Part shown: piece after piece, positions 40,801 to 49,343 of the stretch
Position numbering within the stretch: the first letter of the stretch is position 1
How the letters are laid out: every line of letters starts with the position of its first letter
Source of the DNA: GH45 sp046704385
GTDB taxonomy: Bacteria > Bacteroidota > Bacteroidia > Bacteroidales > SZUA-534
Assembly (NCBI GenBank): GCA_046704385.1
Contig: JBJKSB010000061.1
Location: 62,001 to 126,000, forward strand
Direction: 5' to 3'
DNA: 64,000 nucleotides
The notes under the pieces: model-generated
Seen by the model: only the letters and a program-made list of their open reading frames with translations
Database searches by the model: none
What the model was told of the DNA's origin: nothing
Program-made: the position numbers and the translations under genes

Positions 40801-41304
40801 AACAGTCCAGGTATTACCTCCGTCAGTAGTTTTCCATAAACCACCCGAAGGGCTTCCTATCCAAAAAGTATTGTTATCGGTTGGGTGAAAAGCAACACAA
40901 TTAATCCTTCCCAAACCTGCATATCCTCCATCTGAAGCAGACGGACCCAAGGATACCCAGTTACCTAAAGAACTTTTCGATCTGGATTTTACAGCCGTAT
41001 TAAATATTTTATCAGCTAAAGCACCTTCAGGTAATTTACCGGTGGTTGGATTTATGCGGGATTCCCAAAACCATTCCCACCTTTTAAATTGTTTCCAACC
41101 AGGTATTTTCTTTGATTGTCCGTTTACAGTGGACTTCCCTTTAACAACTGCCATGGGTTGATAATAATCGTTGAAGACTTTTGTTACATCATCAAAGGTT
41201 ACTTCATTTTTTTGAACTTTATCCATTGGAAGATTTTTTACCCACTCCTGTCCAAAAACAACCTGGGTAAATATTATACTGACAAGCAACAAAAGATTCT
41301 TCAC
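37876..41304 (-). CDS. Secreted BNR/VPS10-like propeller with PKD domains and T9SS sorting domain
   Basis: 1142 residues. Signal peptide (1-18), then repeated BNR-type blades (SxDGGxTWxx, e.g. KTTDGGNTWTVL, KTTDRGNTFTKI, ESIDGGTTWTNI) over about 130-790, forming one or two propellers as in sortilin/sialidase-like proteins. Three PKD domains follow (about 810-1055; WDFGDDQASTEVSPVH, WDFGDGQFSVEQNPTH). The final about 80 residues (KVFPNPVSNWLTIEL ... GLKAGNYLLRI) are a T9SS sorting domain. No sialidase catalytic residues were identified, so binding or proteolysis-related surface function is more likely than glycosidase activity. Confidence 0.88.
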   Translation of the reverse strand: MKNLLLLVSIIFTQVVFGQEWVKNLPMDKVQKNEVTFDDVTKVFNDYYQPMAVVKGKSTVNGQSKKIPGWKQFKRWEWFWESRINPTTGKLPEGALADKIFNTAVKSRSKSSLGNWVSLGPSASDGGYAGLGRINCVAFHPTDNNTFWIGSPSGGLWKTTDGGNTWTVLTDNNTVLGVSDIAIPSDYDTSKTIYIATGDKDGGSIWSLGGGGNADNSSVGVLKSTDDGLTWQSTGLSYTISKKKLIGRLLIHPTDNNILFAATTDGIEKSSDGGNTWTNVYSFTPQYSSDMVIDMEFKPGSSTEIYASTKEYGKNPKILKSVDSGNTWAIINEFVATDYRVEIATTANDANYLYAVVSNQSSGLGGIYKSTDGGTTFVQLVNGSDPNKSYLYYYSDGSGENKGQGGYDLSIAASPTDKDLVLIGGINTWKTTDGGTTWNICNMWTSDKSYNLSGAPEIHADKHTLSFRADGTIFEGNDGGIYKSTNKGVAWTDLSNNLVISQIYRLGVSQTDSGMVLNGLQDNGCKLYGLGGWYDVTGGDGMECIIDYTNKNIQYASYTNGEIYRTKKLWSDQGATISDNIADTNGGAWVTPYIIDKTDPSTLYVGYADVWKTTDRGNTFTKISTMNTVNDIRSLAVAPSDSNVILAADFSHIWKTTDSGTTWNDITGTLPVTSDKITYLCIKQNDPSTFWVAMGGFDSNRIFESIDGGTTWTNISDGLPSIPVMCVVQNKLNTGENEIYAGTDVGVYLKLGTDYWVLYSSGLPNVVVTELDIYYDANTPKNSKLRAATYGRGLWESSLFSTGSTKLTADFAATPVNLTVGGVVSFTDHSLNGPTRWHWIFEGGSPDTSNVQNLTVRYDTIGDFDVTLTVTNATDTNTLIRSNYITVNPVIKPVAGFVADVTEGVYPLEVTFTNQSENATSYVWDFGDDQASTEVSPVHIYNQPGDYSVSLVASNDNYTDTIVKSNYITVGWPVPLADFDASPLTGADPLTVVFTDQSQNANTWLWDFGDGQFSVEQNPTHVFQKGIYDISLLVTNSSGNNSTIKEKLINSGYVDLPEKYKDILKVFPNPVSNWLTIELKNDHNKAVEFALYNASGKLIKSIISKTETNIKEQVDMRGLKAGNYLLRISWGNEVLVMNIVKE

Positions 41305-41543
41305 GGTATCTGATTTTTAGTAATTAATAAACTGACCAAAGTCGAAATTTTCGAATTCCCAATCACACCATTTTCATGATGTGAAACATTAAATTATAAT
41401 TTGTATTAATCCACTTATATAAATATTTTTCAGAAAGCTAAAAATAAAGCTATAAGTTATAAAGATTTAAACAAGCAACACGCTTTTATTTGATAAATTT
41501 TGAGAGAAAATTGACATTTCATACGAAAAATAATTGAGCTAAA

Positions 41544-43157
41544 ATGAAAATTACAATTCAACTAATACAATTGTTCCTGTTTATTGTAATAGGAGCACAG
41601 GCACAAGACAAATCCGACTGGATGGGAGGCGTTCCTGAAGGGTGCACCAGTATTACAGTGGGGAAAAGTGCATCGACCGATGGATCGGTAATGACCTCAC
41701 ATACCGATGACAGCCACCGAACCCGATCATGGATGGATATTGTTCCGGCAAAAGACCATAAAAAAAATGAAACTGAAACCATGTATAAGCGTGTGGCATT
41801 CGATTCACTTGCTATGCCAAGCTACAAACACAATCCAATTGGTGAAATTCCACAGGTAGCCCATACCTATGCTTTTTTAAACACAGCTTATCCATGCATG
41901 AATGAAAAGCAATTGGGTATTGGAGAATCCACTTTTGGCGGCCGTGAGGAATTACAATCGGACAACGGTTTGATAGATTGCCAGCGGTTGTGCCAGCTTA
42001 TGCTCGAACGTTGTACCACAGCCCGTGATGCCATTAAAATGGCCGGCGAACTAACCAAAAAATACGGCTGGATGGATTATGGAGAATGTTTAACTATAGC
42101 CGATAAAAAAGAAGTATGGCATTTTGAAATTGTTGGACCAGGTAAGGGTAAAACCGGTTCTGTTTGGGCAGCACAGCGCGTTCCTGATGATCAGGTGGCT
42201 GTTAATGCCAATGCAAGTACCATTAAAGAAATCGATTTGCAAAACCCGGATTATTTTTTGGCCTCTGAAAATGTTTTTGATGTGGCTAAAGAAAATAAAT
42301 GGTGGGATGGAAAAACCCCTTTTAAATTTTGCTATGCCTATGCACCCAAAAGCCGTGAATCGGTTGCCGCCCGAAGAAGAGAATGGCGTGTGTTTGATCT
42401 ACTGGCCCCATCCTTAAAATTAAGTCCTGATGATAAAGACTATCCTTTCTCGGTGAAACCTGACAAGAAAGTAACTTTGAATGATATGGTCAGGGTTTTT
42501 AAAGATTACTATGAAGGCACTCCTTACGACATGACTCGTAATACAACCACCACTGATAAAGATGGAAGAACTGTGATTTCACCCTTGGCAAATCCTTTTA
42601 TGCCTTACGATCAGCTTGCCATTGAAAATGTTTCGGGAGGATGGTATCATACTGATGCAAAAACCGGTAAGGTTGACTTTCTGGGCGAACGAACCATTGC
42701 CCGCTGGTATACCATGTACGGCACTATAATTCAATTGCGCGACTGGCTGCCCGATGAAATTGGAGGAGTAACATGGCTGGCCCAGGATAACATCGCAACT
42801 TCGGTTTATGTTCCGGTTTATGCCGGAGCCCATGATTTAGCCATACCATATAAGACCCCAGGAAGAGTAAATGGTTTTACCAGGCAATCAGCCTGGTGGG
42901 CATTTAACCGGTTAGGAACTTTAGCTGCACAGCGCTGGGGTGATGCACGCTATTTTGTTGGGAATGAGCTTGATCCTATTCAACAGGAGTTGTTTGCCAA
43001 ACAGGCAGATTTTGAAAAGCAGGCGTTAGATTTACAATCTATTGAAAAACGTTGCCAATTTGTTACCAATTATACAATAAAATGGGGTAATTTTGTTGTA
43101 GATAAAGCATGGCAACTTGGCGATGACTTTTGGACAAAATTTGATGAAAAGTTCTGA
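41544..43157 (+). CDS. C69 family dipeptidase
   Basis: 537 residues. Signal peptide (1-20, ending AQAQ) then WMGGVPEGCTSITVG: the Cys about residue 31 is the expected N-terminal nucleophile after processing in this Ntn-hydrolase family. Conserved EMENSxxG-like blocks and DGRTVISPLANPFMP also fit C69 (PepD/dipeptidase A). It likely cleaves dipeptides in the periplasm. Start chosen at ATG 41544 with a normal signal. Confidence 0.92.
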   Translation: MKITIQLIQLFLFIVIGAQAQDKSDWMGGVPEGCTSITVGKSASTDGSVMTSHTDDSHRTRSWMDIVPAKDHKKNETETMYKRVAFDSLAMPSYKHNPIGEIPQVAHTYAFLNTAYPCMNEKQLGIGESTFGGREELQSDNGLIDCQRLCQLMLERCTTARDAIKMAGELTKKYGWMDYGECLTIADKKEVWHFEIVGPGKGKTGSVWAAQRVPDDQVAVNANASTIKEIDLQNPDYFLASENVFDVAKENKWWDGKTPFKFCYAYAPKSRESVAARRREWRVFDLLAPSLKLSPDDKDYPFSVKPDKKVTLNDMVRVFKDYYEGTPYDMTRNTTTTDKDGRTVISPLANPFMPYDQLAIENVSGGWYHTDAKTGKVDFLGERTIARWYTMYGTIIQLRDWLPDEIGGVTWLAQDNIATSVYVPVYAGAHDLAIPYKTPGRVNGFTRQSAWWAFNRLGTLAAQRWGDARYFVGNELDPIQQELFAKQADFEKQALDLQSIEKRCQFVTNYTIKWGNFVVDKAWQLGDDFWTKFDEKF

Positions 43158-43211
43158 TAAACCCTGAAACATCGAAAATTATTAAAATACAGCAATTTAA
43201 AATTTTAACGT

Positions 43212-44198
43212 ATGAAAGTTACAGTTATAGGAGCAGGAAATGTTGGAGCTACCTGCGCAAACGAAATCATCAACAAAGACTTAGTTAACGAGTTAGTACT
43301 GGTTGACATCAACGAAGGTATGGTACAGGGTAAAGCCCTTGACTTATGGCAAACTTCTTCAATTTTGCAATTTGATACCCGGGTGAAAGGAGTTGTTGAT
43401 GACTATGAGGCAACCGCCGGATCAGACATTATCGTAATTACCTCAGGAATGCCCCGTAAACCAGGCATGAGCCGCGATGATCTGATTTCAGTAAATGCCA
43501 ATATTGTAAAATCAGTGACAAATCAAGCCATTGTACATTCACCACAGGCTAAAATCATTGTAGTATCGAACCCACTTGACGTGATGACTTATGCAGCATA
43601 TCTTGGTGCCAACGAAGTTGTTCCAAAACGTTCAAGCGAAATTTTTGGTATGGCCGGTATCCTGGATACAGCCCGCTACAAAGCCTTCCTGGCCGAAGCC
43701 ATGAACATTTCGCCAAAAAGCATCCATGCCATTTTGATGGGTGGTCACGGAGATACCATGGTTCCGCTACCTCGCTACACTACTGTGGCATCAATTCCGG
43801 TTCGCGAATTTATTGACGAACCTACACTACAGGCTATCATCGACAGAACAAAAACCGGTGGTGGTGAAATAGTTAAACTTATGGGAACTTCTGCCTGGTA
43901 TGCTCCCGGAGCTGCTGCTGCCCAAATGGTTGAAGCTATTATTAAAGATTCAAGAAGAATATTCCCCGTTTGCGCCAGCCTGAATGGTGAATATGGATTG
44001 GAAGATATCTACCTTGGAGTACCTGTAATTTTAGGCAAAAATGGTATCGAAAAAGTAGTTGAACTAGAACTTGATGGTGATGAGAAAAAATTACTTTACA
44101 AATCAGCTAAGGCTGTTAAAGAAGTAATGGCTGTTCTGGATGACATGAACTTGTTTGAACAAAAATTTGGAAGAAAAAATCCTGTTCCTGAAGTTTAA
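43212..44198 (+). CDS. mdh: Malate dehydrogenase
   Basis: 328 residues. NAD-binding VIGAGNVGATCANEI; the GMPRKPGMSRDDL substrate loop with two Arg typical of malate (not lactate) enzymes; catalytic His in MGGHGDTMVPLPRY. It oxidises malate to oxaloacetate in the TCA cycle or its reductive branch, where it connects with the mutAB propionate step through succinyl-CoA. A strong terminator follows. Confidence 0.97.
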   Translation: MKVTVIGAGNVGATCANEIINKDLVNELVLVDINEGMVQGKALDLWQTSSILQFDTRVKGVVDDYEATAGSDIIVITSGMPRKPGMSRDDLISVNANIVKSVTNQAIVHSPQAKIIVVSNPLDVMTYAAYLGANEVVPKRSSEIFGMAGILDTARYKAFLAEAMNISPKSIHAILMGGHGDTMVPLPRYTTVASIPVREFIDEPTLQAIIDRTKTGGGEIVKLMGTSAWYAPGAAAAQMVEAIIKDSRRIFPVCASLNGEYGLEDIYLGVPVILGKNGIEKVVELELDGDEKKLLYKSAKAVKEVMAVLDDMNLFEQKFGRKNPVPEV

Positions 44199-44222
44199 GT
44201 TTAATCATTAAATAAAATATAT

Positions 44223-44253
44223 AAAAGGGGCGCACAAACGCCTCTTTTATTTT
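44223..44253 (+). terminator. Terminator of mdh
   Basis: AAAAGGGGCG and CGCCTCTTTT arms (one mismatch) around CACAAA, followed by T-rich sequence. Confidence 0.85.
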
Positions 44254-44310
44254 GTATTATTTTGGTGTCCAAATTATAATCCAATGTTAACCTTTCAGAA
44301 CTCTCTAAAT

Positions 44311-44523
44311 ATGCCTAACACCTATACACAAATCCATATCCAGGCAATTTTTGCAGTGCAAAACCGGGTTTCTCTAATCACAGACACATGGAAGAAACGC
44401 CTCTACCAATATATTACCGGAATCATCCAAAATCATGGGCATAAACTCCTGGCTATTAACGGCATTTCTGACCATGTACACATTCTTTTTGGTATGCGGC
44501 CAACACAATCATTATCCGATTGA
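44311..44523 (+). pseudogene. Truncated IS200/Y1-type transposase
   Basis: From the ATG at 44311 (MPNTYTQIHIQAIFAVQNR) 70 residues match the N-terminal half of IS200/REP-associated Y1 transposases, including the HUH metal motif DHVHILFG. The frame stops at TGA 44521 after QSLSD, where the normal protein would continue with the helix carrying the catalytic Tyr. No transposon ends are visible. Inactive remnant. Confidence 0.88.
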
Positions 44524-44570
44524 ACCGGCTAGTAAACAAATCTTATAAATCAACCATTCACGTAATTAAG

Positions 44571-45014
44571 ATGAAAACAAACATTCCTATTGAAATTATT
44601 GAACTTGAGGATGCCAGTTACCATTTGATGATTGAGGCAAAATTTAACCATAAACTTTCCGGCAATTTAATTATCGATACCGGAGCTTCAAAAACCGTTT
44701 TCGACCAGAATTTTGTTGAAACCTTTGCATTAAATATCGAAGAAATTGAAAATCAGGATTCATCAGGTATTAATGCCATGATAACCAACGCACACATTGG
44801 TATTATTGACCATTTTCAGGTAGGCAAATTAAAAGTTGAAAATTACCAGGTGCTGCTACTTGATTTATCGCACATTAACCACATTTACAAAAAATATAGC
44901 AAGAAAAAAATTGCAGGTCTTATAGGAAGTGATTTTTTAGTCGACCATAAGGCTGTTATAAATTATGGCACAAAAAAACTGACACTTGAGATCGAACCAC
45001 TCCCAAAAAGTTGA
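44571..45014 (+). CDS. Retropepsin-like aspartic protease domain protein
   Basis: 147 residues from the ATG at 44571. One D-T-G-A catalytic motif (LIIDTGASKTVF) and a later IAGLIGSDFLVDHKAVINY stretch are the two hallmark segments of retropepsin-fold proteins; the enzyme would act as a dimer. No signal peptide or membrane helix, so cytoplasmic. The gene starts 48 bases after the transposase remnant and could be a passenger, but this is only position-based. Confidence 0.78.
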   Translation: MKTNIPIEIIELEDASYHLMIEAKFNHKLSGNLIIDTGASKTVFDQNFVETFALNIEEIENQDSSGINAMITNAHIGIIDHFQVGKLKVENYQVLLLDLSHINHIYKKYSKKKIAGLIGSDFLVDHKAVINYGTKKLTLEIEPLPKS

Positions 45015-45142
45015 AATTTAAATAATCATTAAAACACATAAATTTCAGTTTCTTTTTATAATTTCGACCCCTTAAGGATGGTATCCTATGCTAGAAGCAG
45101 ATAACATAATTGGCTGAAGGTATTATATTTATTAAGGTTTTG

Positions 45143-45205
45143 AATTGGAAATGCGGAATGATGGAATTATATAATTATTGCTAATAAGATTTTCCAGTTT
45201 TCCAA
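45143..45205. repeat. Imperfect inverted repeat, dispersed GGAA/TTCC family
   Basis: AATTGGAAATGCGGAATGAT (start 45143) is imperfectly complementary to ATTTTCCAGTTTTCCAAAT (45188-45206). Similar in pattern to 7922-7985. Confidence 0.5.
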
Positions 45206-45227
45206 ATAGAAATTTAGTTTAATTTTG
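45198..45227 (+). promoter_or_regulatory. Promoter of pepF
   Basis: TAATTTTG (45220-45227) is an exact TAnnTTTG match; TTTT at 45198-45201 may serve as -33 (18-base spacer). It puts translation start at 45291. Confidence 0.55.
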
Positions 45228-45290
45228 CCACGGTTCAATTATACCACAATCGTATTAAACAGAACTAATGCAGAAAAATATCGATATAAA

Positions 45291-46994
45291 ATGGCAAAAA
45301 AATTAGAGCGCAATTTTGTTACTCCAAATCTGGTAATTGAATCCTTTAAAGATGTAAAACCTTACTTTGACGATTTAAAGGAACGTCCATTAACCTACCA
45401 AAAGGAAATATGGCAATGGCTGCTCGACCGAAGTGAACTTGAGAGTATTCTTGGTGAAGATTTGGCCTGGCGATATATTAAAATGAACTGTAATACTGCC
45501 GATACAGCTCTGGCTGAAAGATTCAACAAGTTTGTTACTGAAATAGAACCGGAAATTTCCGTCGTTTCGAACCTGCTCGATAAAAAGTTTTATACCGATG
45601 AAATTTTATCGAAGGTAGACAATACCAAATTATTTACCATTATCAGGGAACTGCGCAAAGATATTGAACTATTCAGGGAAGAGAATGTTCCGCTTGAGGC
45701 TAAAATGCAGCAAATGGAACAGGAATATGGCATTATTTCATCAAAAATGCTTATCCATTATCATAACAATGAAATTACACTGCAACAAGCAGCCAATTAT
45801 TTGAAAGATACGAATCGTAAAGTTCGTGAAGAGGTTTACACTTTAATCAATAACCGTCGCCTGGAGGACCGTGACAAACTAAATCATTTACTAACCGATT
45901 TAATCAGCATTCGTCACAAAATAGCGCTAAATGCCGGGTTTGATAATTATCGCGATTTCAAATTTAAAAGCCTTAGCCGATTTGATTATGGCGTTCAGGA
46001 ATGCAAGGAATTTCATGAATCAATAAAAGAAACTGTAAAGCCCCTTATTGATGAATTGCATAGTAAACGCAAACAAAAGCTTGGTCTTGATACCCTAAGA
46101 CCCTGGGATCTGGATGTTGATGAAGATAACCGGCTACCCTTAAAACCTTTCGAAAAAACTGAGGAGCTGATCAGAAAAACAACCTTTGTGTTCCGCGATT
46201 TAGAGCTGGAATTCGGAGTGTATCTGAACGAGATGAAAAACATGGGTTTTCTTGACCTCGATTCGCGAAAAAACAAAGCACCCGGCGGATTCAATTATCC
46301 TTTACACGAAAGCAATGTACCTTTCATTTTCATGAATGCTACCGGAAATTTACGCGATGTAATTACCATGTTACACGAGGGAGGGCATGCTGTTCATGCT
46401 TATTTGTGTGCTAACCAGGAATTGGTAAACTTTAAAGAAACTCCGGCAGAAATTGCTGAACTTGCTTCCATGAGTATGGAACTAATTACTATGGATTACT
46501 GGGATCATTTTTTTGATAATCCTAAAGATTTAAACCGCGCCAAACGCACTCATCTTGAAGATGTTCTGACAATACTTCCCTGGGTAGCCACTATTGACAA
46601 GTTCCAGCACTATCTGTATGAAAATTCAAATCATACCATAGCGGAACGAACCAAAGCCTGGTTAGATATTGCTTCCGAATTAGGCAGCGATGTGGTAGAT
46701 TACTCCGGATTTGAAAATTTTAAGGAAAATCAATGGCAGAAACAACTTCACATTTTTGAAGTCCCTTTTTATTATATTGAATACGGTTTTGCCCAGCTTG
46801 GAGCAATTGCAGTATGGAAAAACTTTAAGGAAAATAAAAAAGAAGCCATCAAAAATTTTAAAGCTGCTCTTGCTATGGGTTATACTTCACCCATCCCTCA
46901 CGTATATAAACAAGCAGGAATTGAATTCAATTTCAGCAAAGAGTACATTCAGGAATTAATGGATTTTGTAAAACAGGAACTGGCAGCATTATAA
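45291..46994 (+). CDS. pepF: M3 family oligoendopeptidase F
   Basis: 567 residues from the ATG at 45291 (MAKKLERNF); the frame is open from 45225 but that is at the promoter. The zinc site HEGGHAVHA (HExxH) is present, with a downstream Glu-rich region (EIAELASMSMEL) that supplies the third ligand. It cleaves short peptides in the cytoplasm. It ends overlapping 6 bases with the convergent DUF58 gene, so no shared terminator is possible. Confidence 0.93.
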   Translation: MAKKLERNFVTPNLVIESFKDVKPYFDDLKERPLTYQKEIWQWLLDRSELESILGEDLAWRYIKMNCNTADTALAERFNKFVTEIEPEISVVSNLLDKKFYTDEILSKVDNTKLFTIIRELRKDIELFREENVPLEAKMQQMEQEYGIISSKMLIHYHNNEITLQQAANYLKDTNRKVREEVYTLINNRRLEDRDKLNHLLTDLISIRHKIALNAGFDNYRDFKFKSLSRFDYGVQECKEFHESIKETVKPLIDELHSKRKQKLGLDTLRPWDLDVDEDNRLPLKPFEKTEELIRKTTFVFRDLELEFGVYLNEMKNMGFLDLDSRKNKAPGGFNYPLHESNVPFIFMNATGNLRDVITMLHEGGHAVHAYLCANQELVNFKETPAEIAELASMSMELITMDYWDHFFDNPKDLNRAKRTHLEDVLTILPWVATIDKFQHYLYENSNHTIAERTKAWLDIASELGSDVVDYSGFENFKENQWQKQLHIFEVPFYYIEYGFAQLGAIAVWKNFKENKKEAIKNFKAALAMGYTSPIPHVYKQAGIEFNFSKEYIQELMDFVKQELAAL

Positions 46995-48383
46995 AATTCC
47001 GCGTGCCTTTATTTTAAGATATTCGTTTACCACATTGGGTGTTAATTGCTCGGGTGTTGTTAAAAGTGTGAGTATTCCACGCATTTGCAATTCTCTTTCA
47101 ATTAGTGATTTATCATAGATCATTTTTTCTGCTATAGTCTGTATATAAATATCTTCAGTGGTTTCAGGCTTGCTTTCGGTGAGTTTGTACATCTCGGTAT
47201 TTTTAAAAAAAATCACCAAAACCACGTGGTTTTTTGCCAGACCTGTCAAAAATCCCAACTGCTTTTTTAACGAAACCACACTTTCAAAATTGGTATATAT
47301 AAGCAGCAGACTGCGTTGCGTTATATTCCTTTTTACGCTTGCATATAAAAGTTCAAAGTTAGGTTCATCAAAATTAGTACGCTGGCTGTAGAGTAGTTCC
47401 ATAATGTACTGCATCTGAACAGGTCGGTTACTCGCATGTAAAAAGGAATCAATTTCCTTTGAAAAGGTTATTAAACCAGCTTTATCAGATTTCAGAAGCG
47501 CAATATTGGAAAATACAAGTGACGCATTTATGGAATAATCCAGCAATGTCATTCCTTCAAACGGGCTTTGCATATTCCGCCCCATATCAATAATAGAAAT
47601 TACCGGTTGTGATTTTTCCTCCATAAACTGGTTAACCATAAGATCGGCTTTACGGGCCGTGGCTTTCCAATTAATCGTTCGATAATCGTCGCCGGTAATA
47701 TAGTTTCTGATCTGGTCGAACTCGGAATGATGACCAACTTTCCTGATGGGTTTAATACCCGCATCAACCAACCTGTTTGAAATTGCCATTAACTGATATT
47801 TATGCATCTGCATGTAGCTGGGATAAACCGGTACAGTAGCCTGCTGGTCAAATACAAATCGTTTAACAATTAGTTCAAGTGGTGTTGAAACATAAACCAA
47901 TAACCTTCCAAATTTGTATTCACCACGTTTCAGTGGCTTTAGCGTATAACTGATTTCATCACACTGACCCGGTATTAGCCTAAGAACTTTCAAAAAATCA
48001 CGAACCTGGAATTGTATGGGTATTTCATCAATAATACTGTACTTATTAGTAAGTAGCGCATGGTTGCTTAATTCGATTTTAATCTGGTTAATATCACCGT
48101 TTGATAATCGTGGTGGAACAATTCTTTTTGCAAAAACCTTAAGATTTTGTTTGATCAATAAAAGATAATCCACCAAAATAGCAGATAAAAAAAGTACAAA
48201 AATAATACGTGCAACCATAAACCACGAGTGTACTATGAATCCCAGTACAAAAAGAATTGCAATACCAAGCATCACAAAATAAAACCGATTTGTAAAACCT
48301 GTATTACGAACAACTATCCTGATATTTTTTGCTATTCCGGCCAACTCCAAAATGGTTTTAACGGGGTACTTCAATGCTGTCAA
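46989..48383 (-). CDS. DUF58 domain protein
   Basis: 464 residues. Two N-terminal membrane helices (about 35-80), a beta-rich domain and the DUF58 signature YRTINWKATARKADLMVNQF (about 235-255) followed by a vWA-like fold (SIIDMGRNM). Partner of MoxR ATPases in envelope or stress functions in many bacteria; exact job unknown. Its start overlaps the moxR stop by 26 bases. Last gene of the six-gene minus-strand operon. Confidence 0.9.
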   Translation of the reverse strand: MTALKYPVKTILELAGIAKNIRIVVRNTGFTNRFYFVMLGIAILFVLGFIVHSWFMVARIIFVLFLSAILVDYLLLIKQNLKVFAKRIVPPRLSNGDINQIKIELSNHALLTNKYSIIDEIPIQFQVRDFLKVLRLIPGQCDEISYTLKPLKRGEYKFGRLLVYVSTPLELIVKRFVFDQQATVPVYPSYMQMHKYQLMAISNRLVDAGIKPIRKVGHHSEFDQIRNYITGDDYRTINWKATARKADLMVNQFMEEKSQPVISIIDMGRNMQSPFEGMTLLDYSINASLVFSNIALLKSDKAGLITFSKEIDSFLHASNRPVQMQYIMELLYSQRTNFDEPNFELLYASVKRNITQRSLLLIYTNFESVVSLKKQLGFLTGLAKNHVVLVIFFKNTEMYKLTESKPETTEDIYIQTIAEKMIYDKSLIERELQMRGILTLLTTPEQLTPNVVNEYLKIKARGIL

Positions 48384-49338
48384 TAATCTTTTTAATCTCG
48401 TCGCCCGGTTTTGAACCTTCCATTTCTTTTTCAGGCGTAAGAATAACCCGGTGATTTAATACCGGAATTGCCATGAGTTTTATATCATCGGGGGTAATAA
48501 AATCGCGGCCATTCAGCAGGGCATAAGCTTTTGAACAATTTAGCAAGGCCAGAGAAGCCCTGGGTGAGGCTCCCAAATAAATGGCACTTGAATTCCTTGT
48601 TTTTTGAATTACAGATGCAATGTAACCCAGCAACTTTTCCTCAACCACTACATGATGCACCAACTTTTGGAATGCTTTTATTTCATTAATATCAATGATT
48701 TTTTGAACGGCCTCAATTTCAAGTAATTCCTTTCGTTCGTGAGCACGGCGCAATATTTCGGTCTCTTCATCAAGGTTTGGGTAGCCCATCTCAATTTTCA
48801 TAATAAAACGATCAATCTGAGCCTCAGGCAAACGGTATGTTCCTTCGTGTTCAACCGGGTTTTGTGTGGCCAACACTAAAAATAATGCATCCATTTTGTG
48901 GGTAGTACCATCAACCGTAATTTGACGCTCTTCCATGGCTTCAAATAATGCAGACTGTGTTTTGGCTGGCGACCGGTTTATTTCGTCTATGAGTACCAGG
49001 TTTGAAAAAACCGGCCCCGATTTAAATTCAAATTCAGCCTTGCCAGCATTAAAAACTGTGGTTCCAATTACATCCGATGGCATTAAATCGGGCGTAAACT
49101 GAATCCGTGAAAACCCGGCGTTTATTGTTGTTGCTATTAATTTGGCCAGCAAAGTTTTTGCAATGCCGGGTACACCTTCGATTAGAACGTGCCCATTGGC
49201 AAGCAATGCAGTAAGAACATAATCGATAACCTCATCCTGACCCACAATTACTGAACTTATTTGTTTTTTTATAAGTTGAATTTTATCTGCAAATTCCGTT
49301 AAATCAGTCCGGTTATCAAACATTTCAAGGTTTTCCAT
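48358..49338 (-). CDS. MoxR family AAA+ ATPase
   Basis: 326 residues. Walker A EGVPGIAKT (about 55-63), Walker B LVLIDEINR, sensor region LATQNPVEHEGTY and an AAA_lid C-terminus. MoxR proteins act as chaperone-like ATPases for metal-cofactor or vWA-domain proteins. It lies between DUF4350 and DUF58 genes, the usual arrangement. Confidence 0.95.
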   Translation of the reverse strand: MENLEMFDNRTDLTEFADKIQLIKKQISSVIVGQDEVIDYVLTALLANGHVLIEGVPGIAKTLLAKLIATTINAGFSRIQFTPDLMPSDVIGTTVFNAGKAEFEFKSGPVFSNLVLIDEINRSPAKTQSALFEAMEERQITVDGTTHKMDALFLVLATQNPVEHEGTYRLPEAQIDRFIMKIEMGYPNLDEETEILRRAHERKELLEIEAVQKIIDINEIKAFQKLVHHVVVEEKLLGYIASVIQKTRNSSAIYLGASPRASLALLNCSKAYALLNGRDFITPDDIKLMAIPVLNHRVILTPEKEMEGSKPGDEIKKIIDSIEVPR

Positions 49339-49343
49339 ACAAA

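Noticed and set aside
44520..44570. Longer start of the retropepsin-like protein
   Set aside because: The extra 17 residues overlap the transposase remnant and look unlike the rest of the protein; ATG at 44571 fits better.
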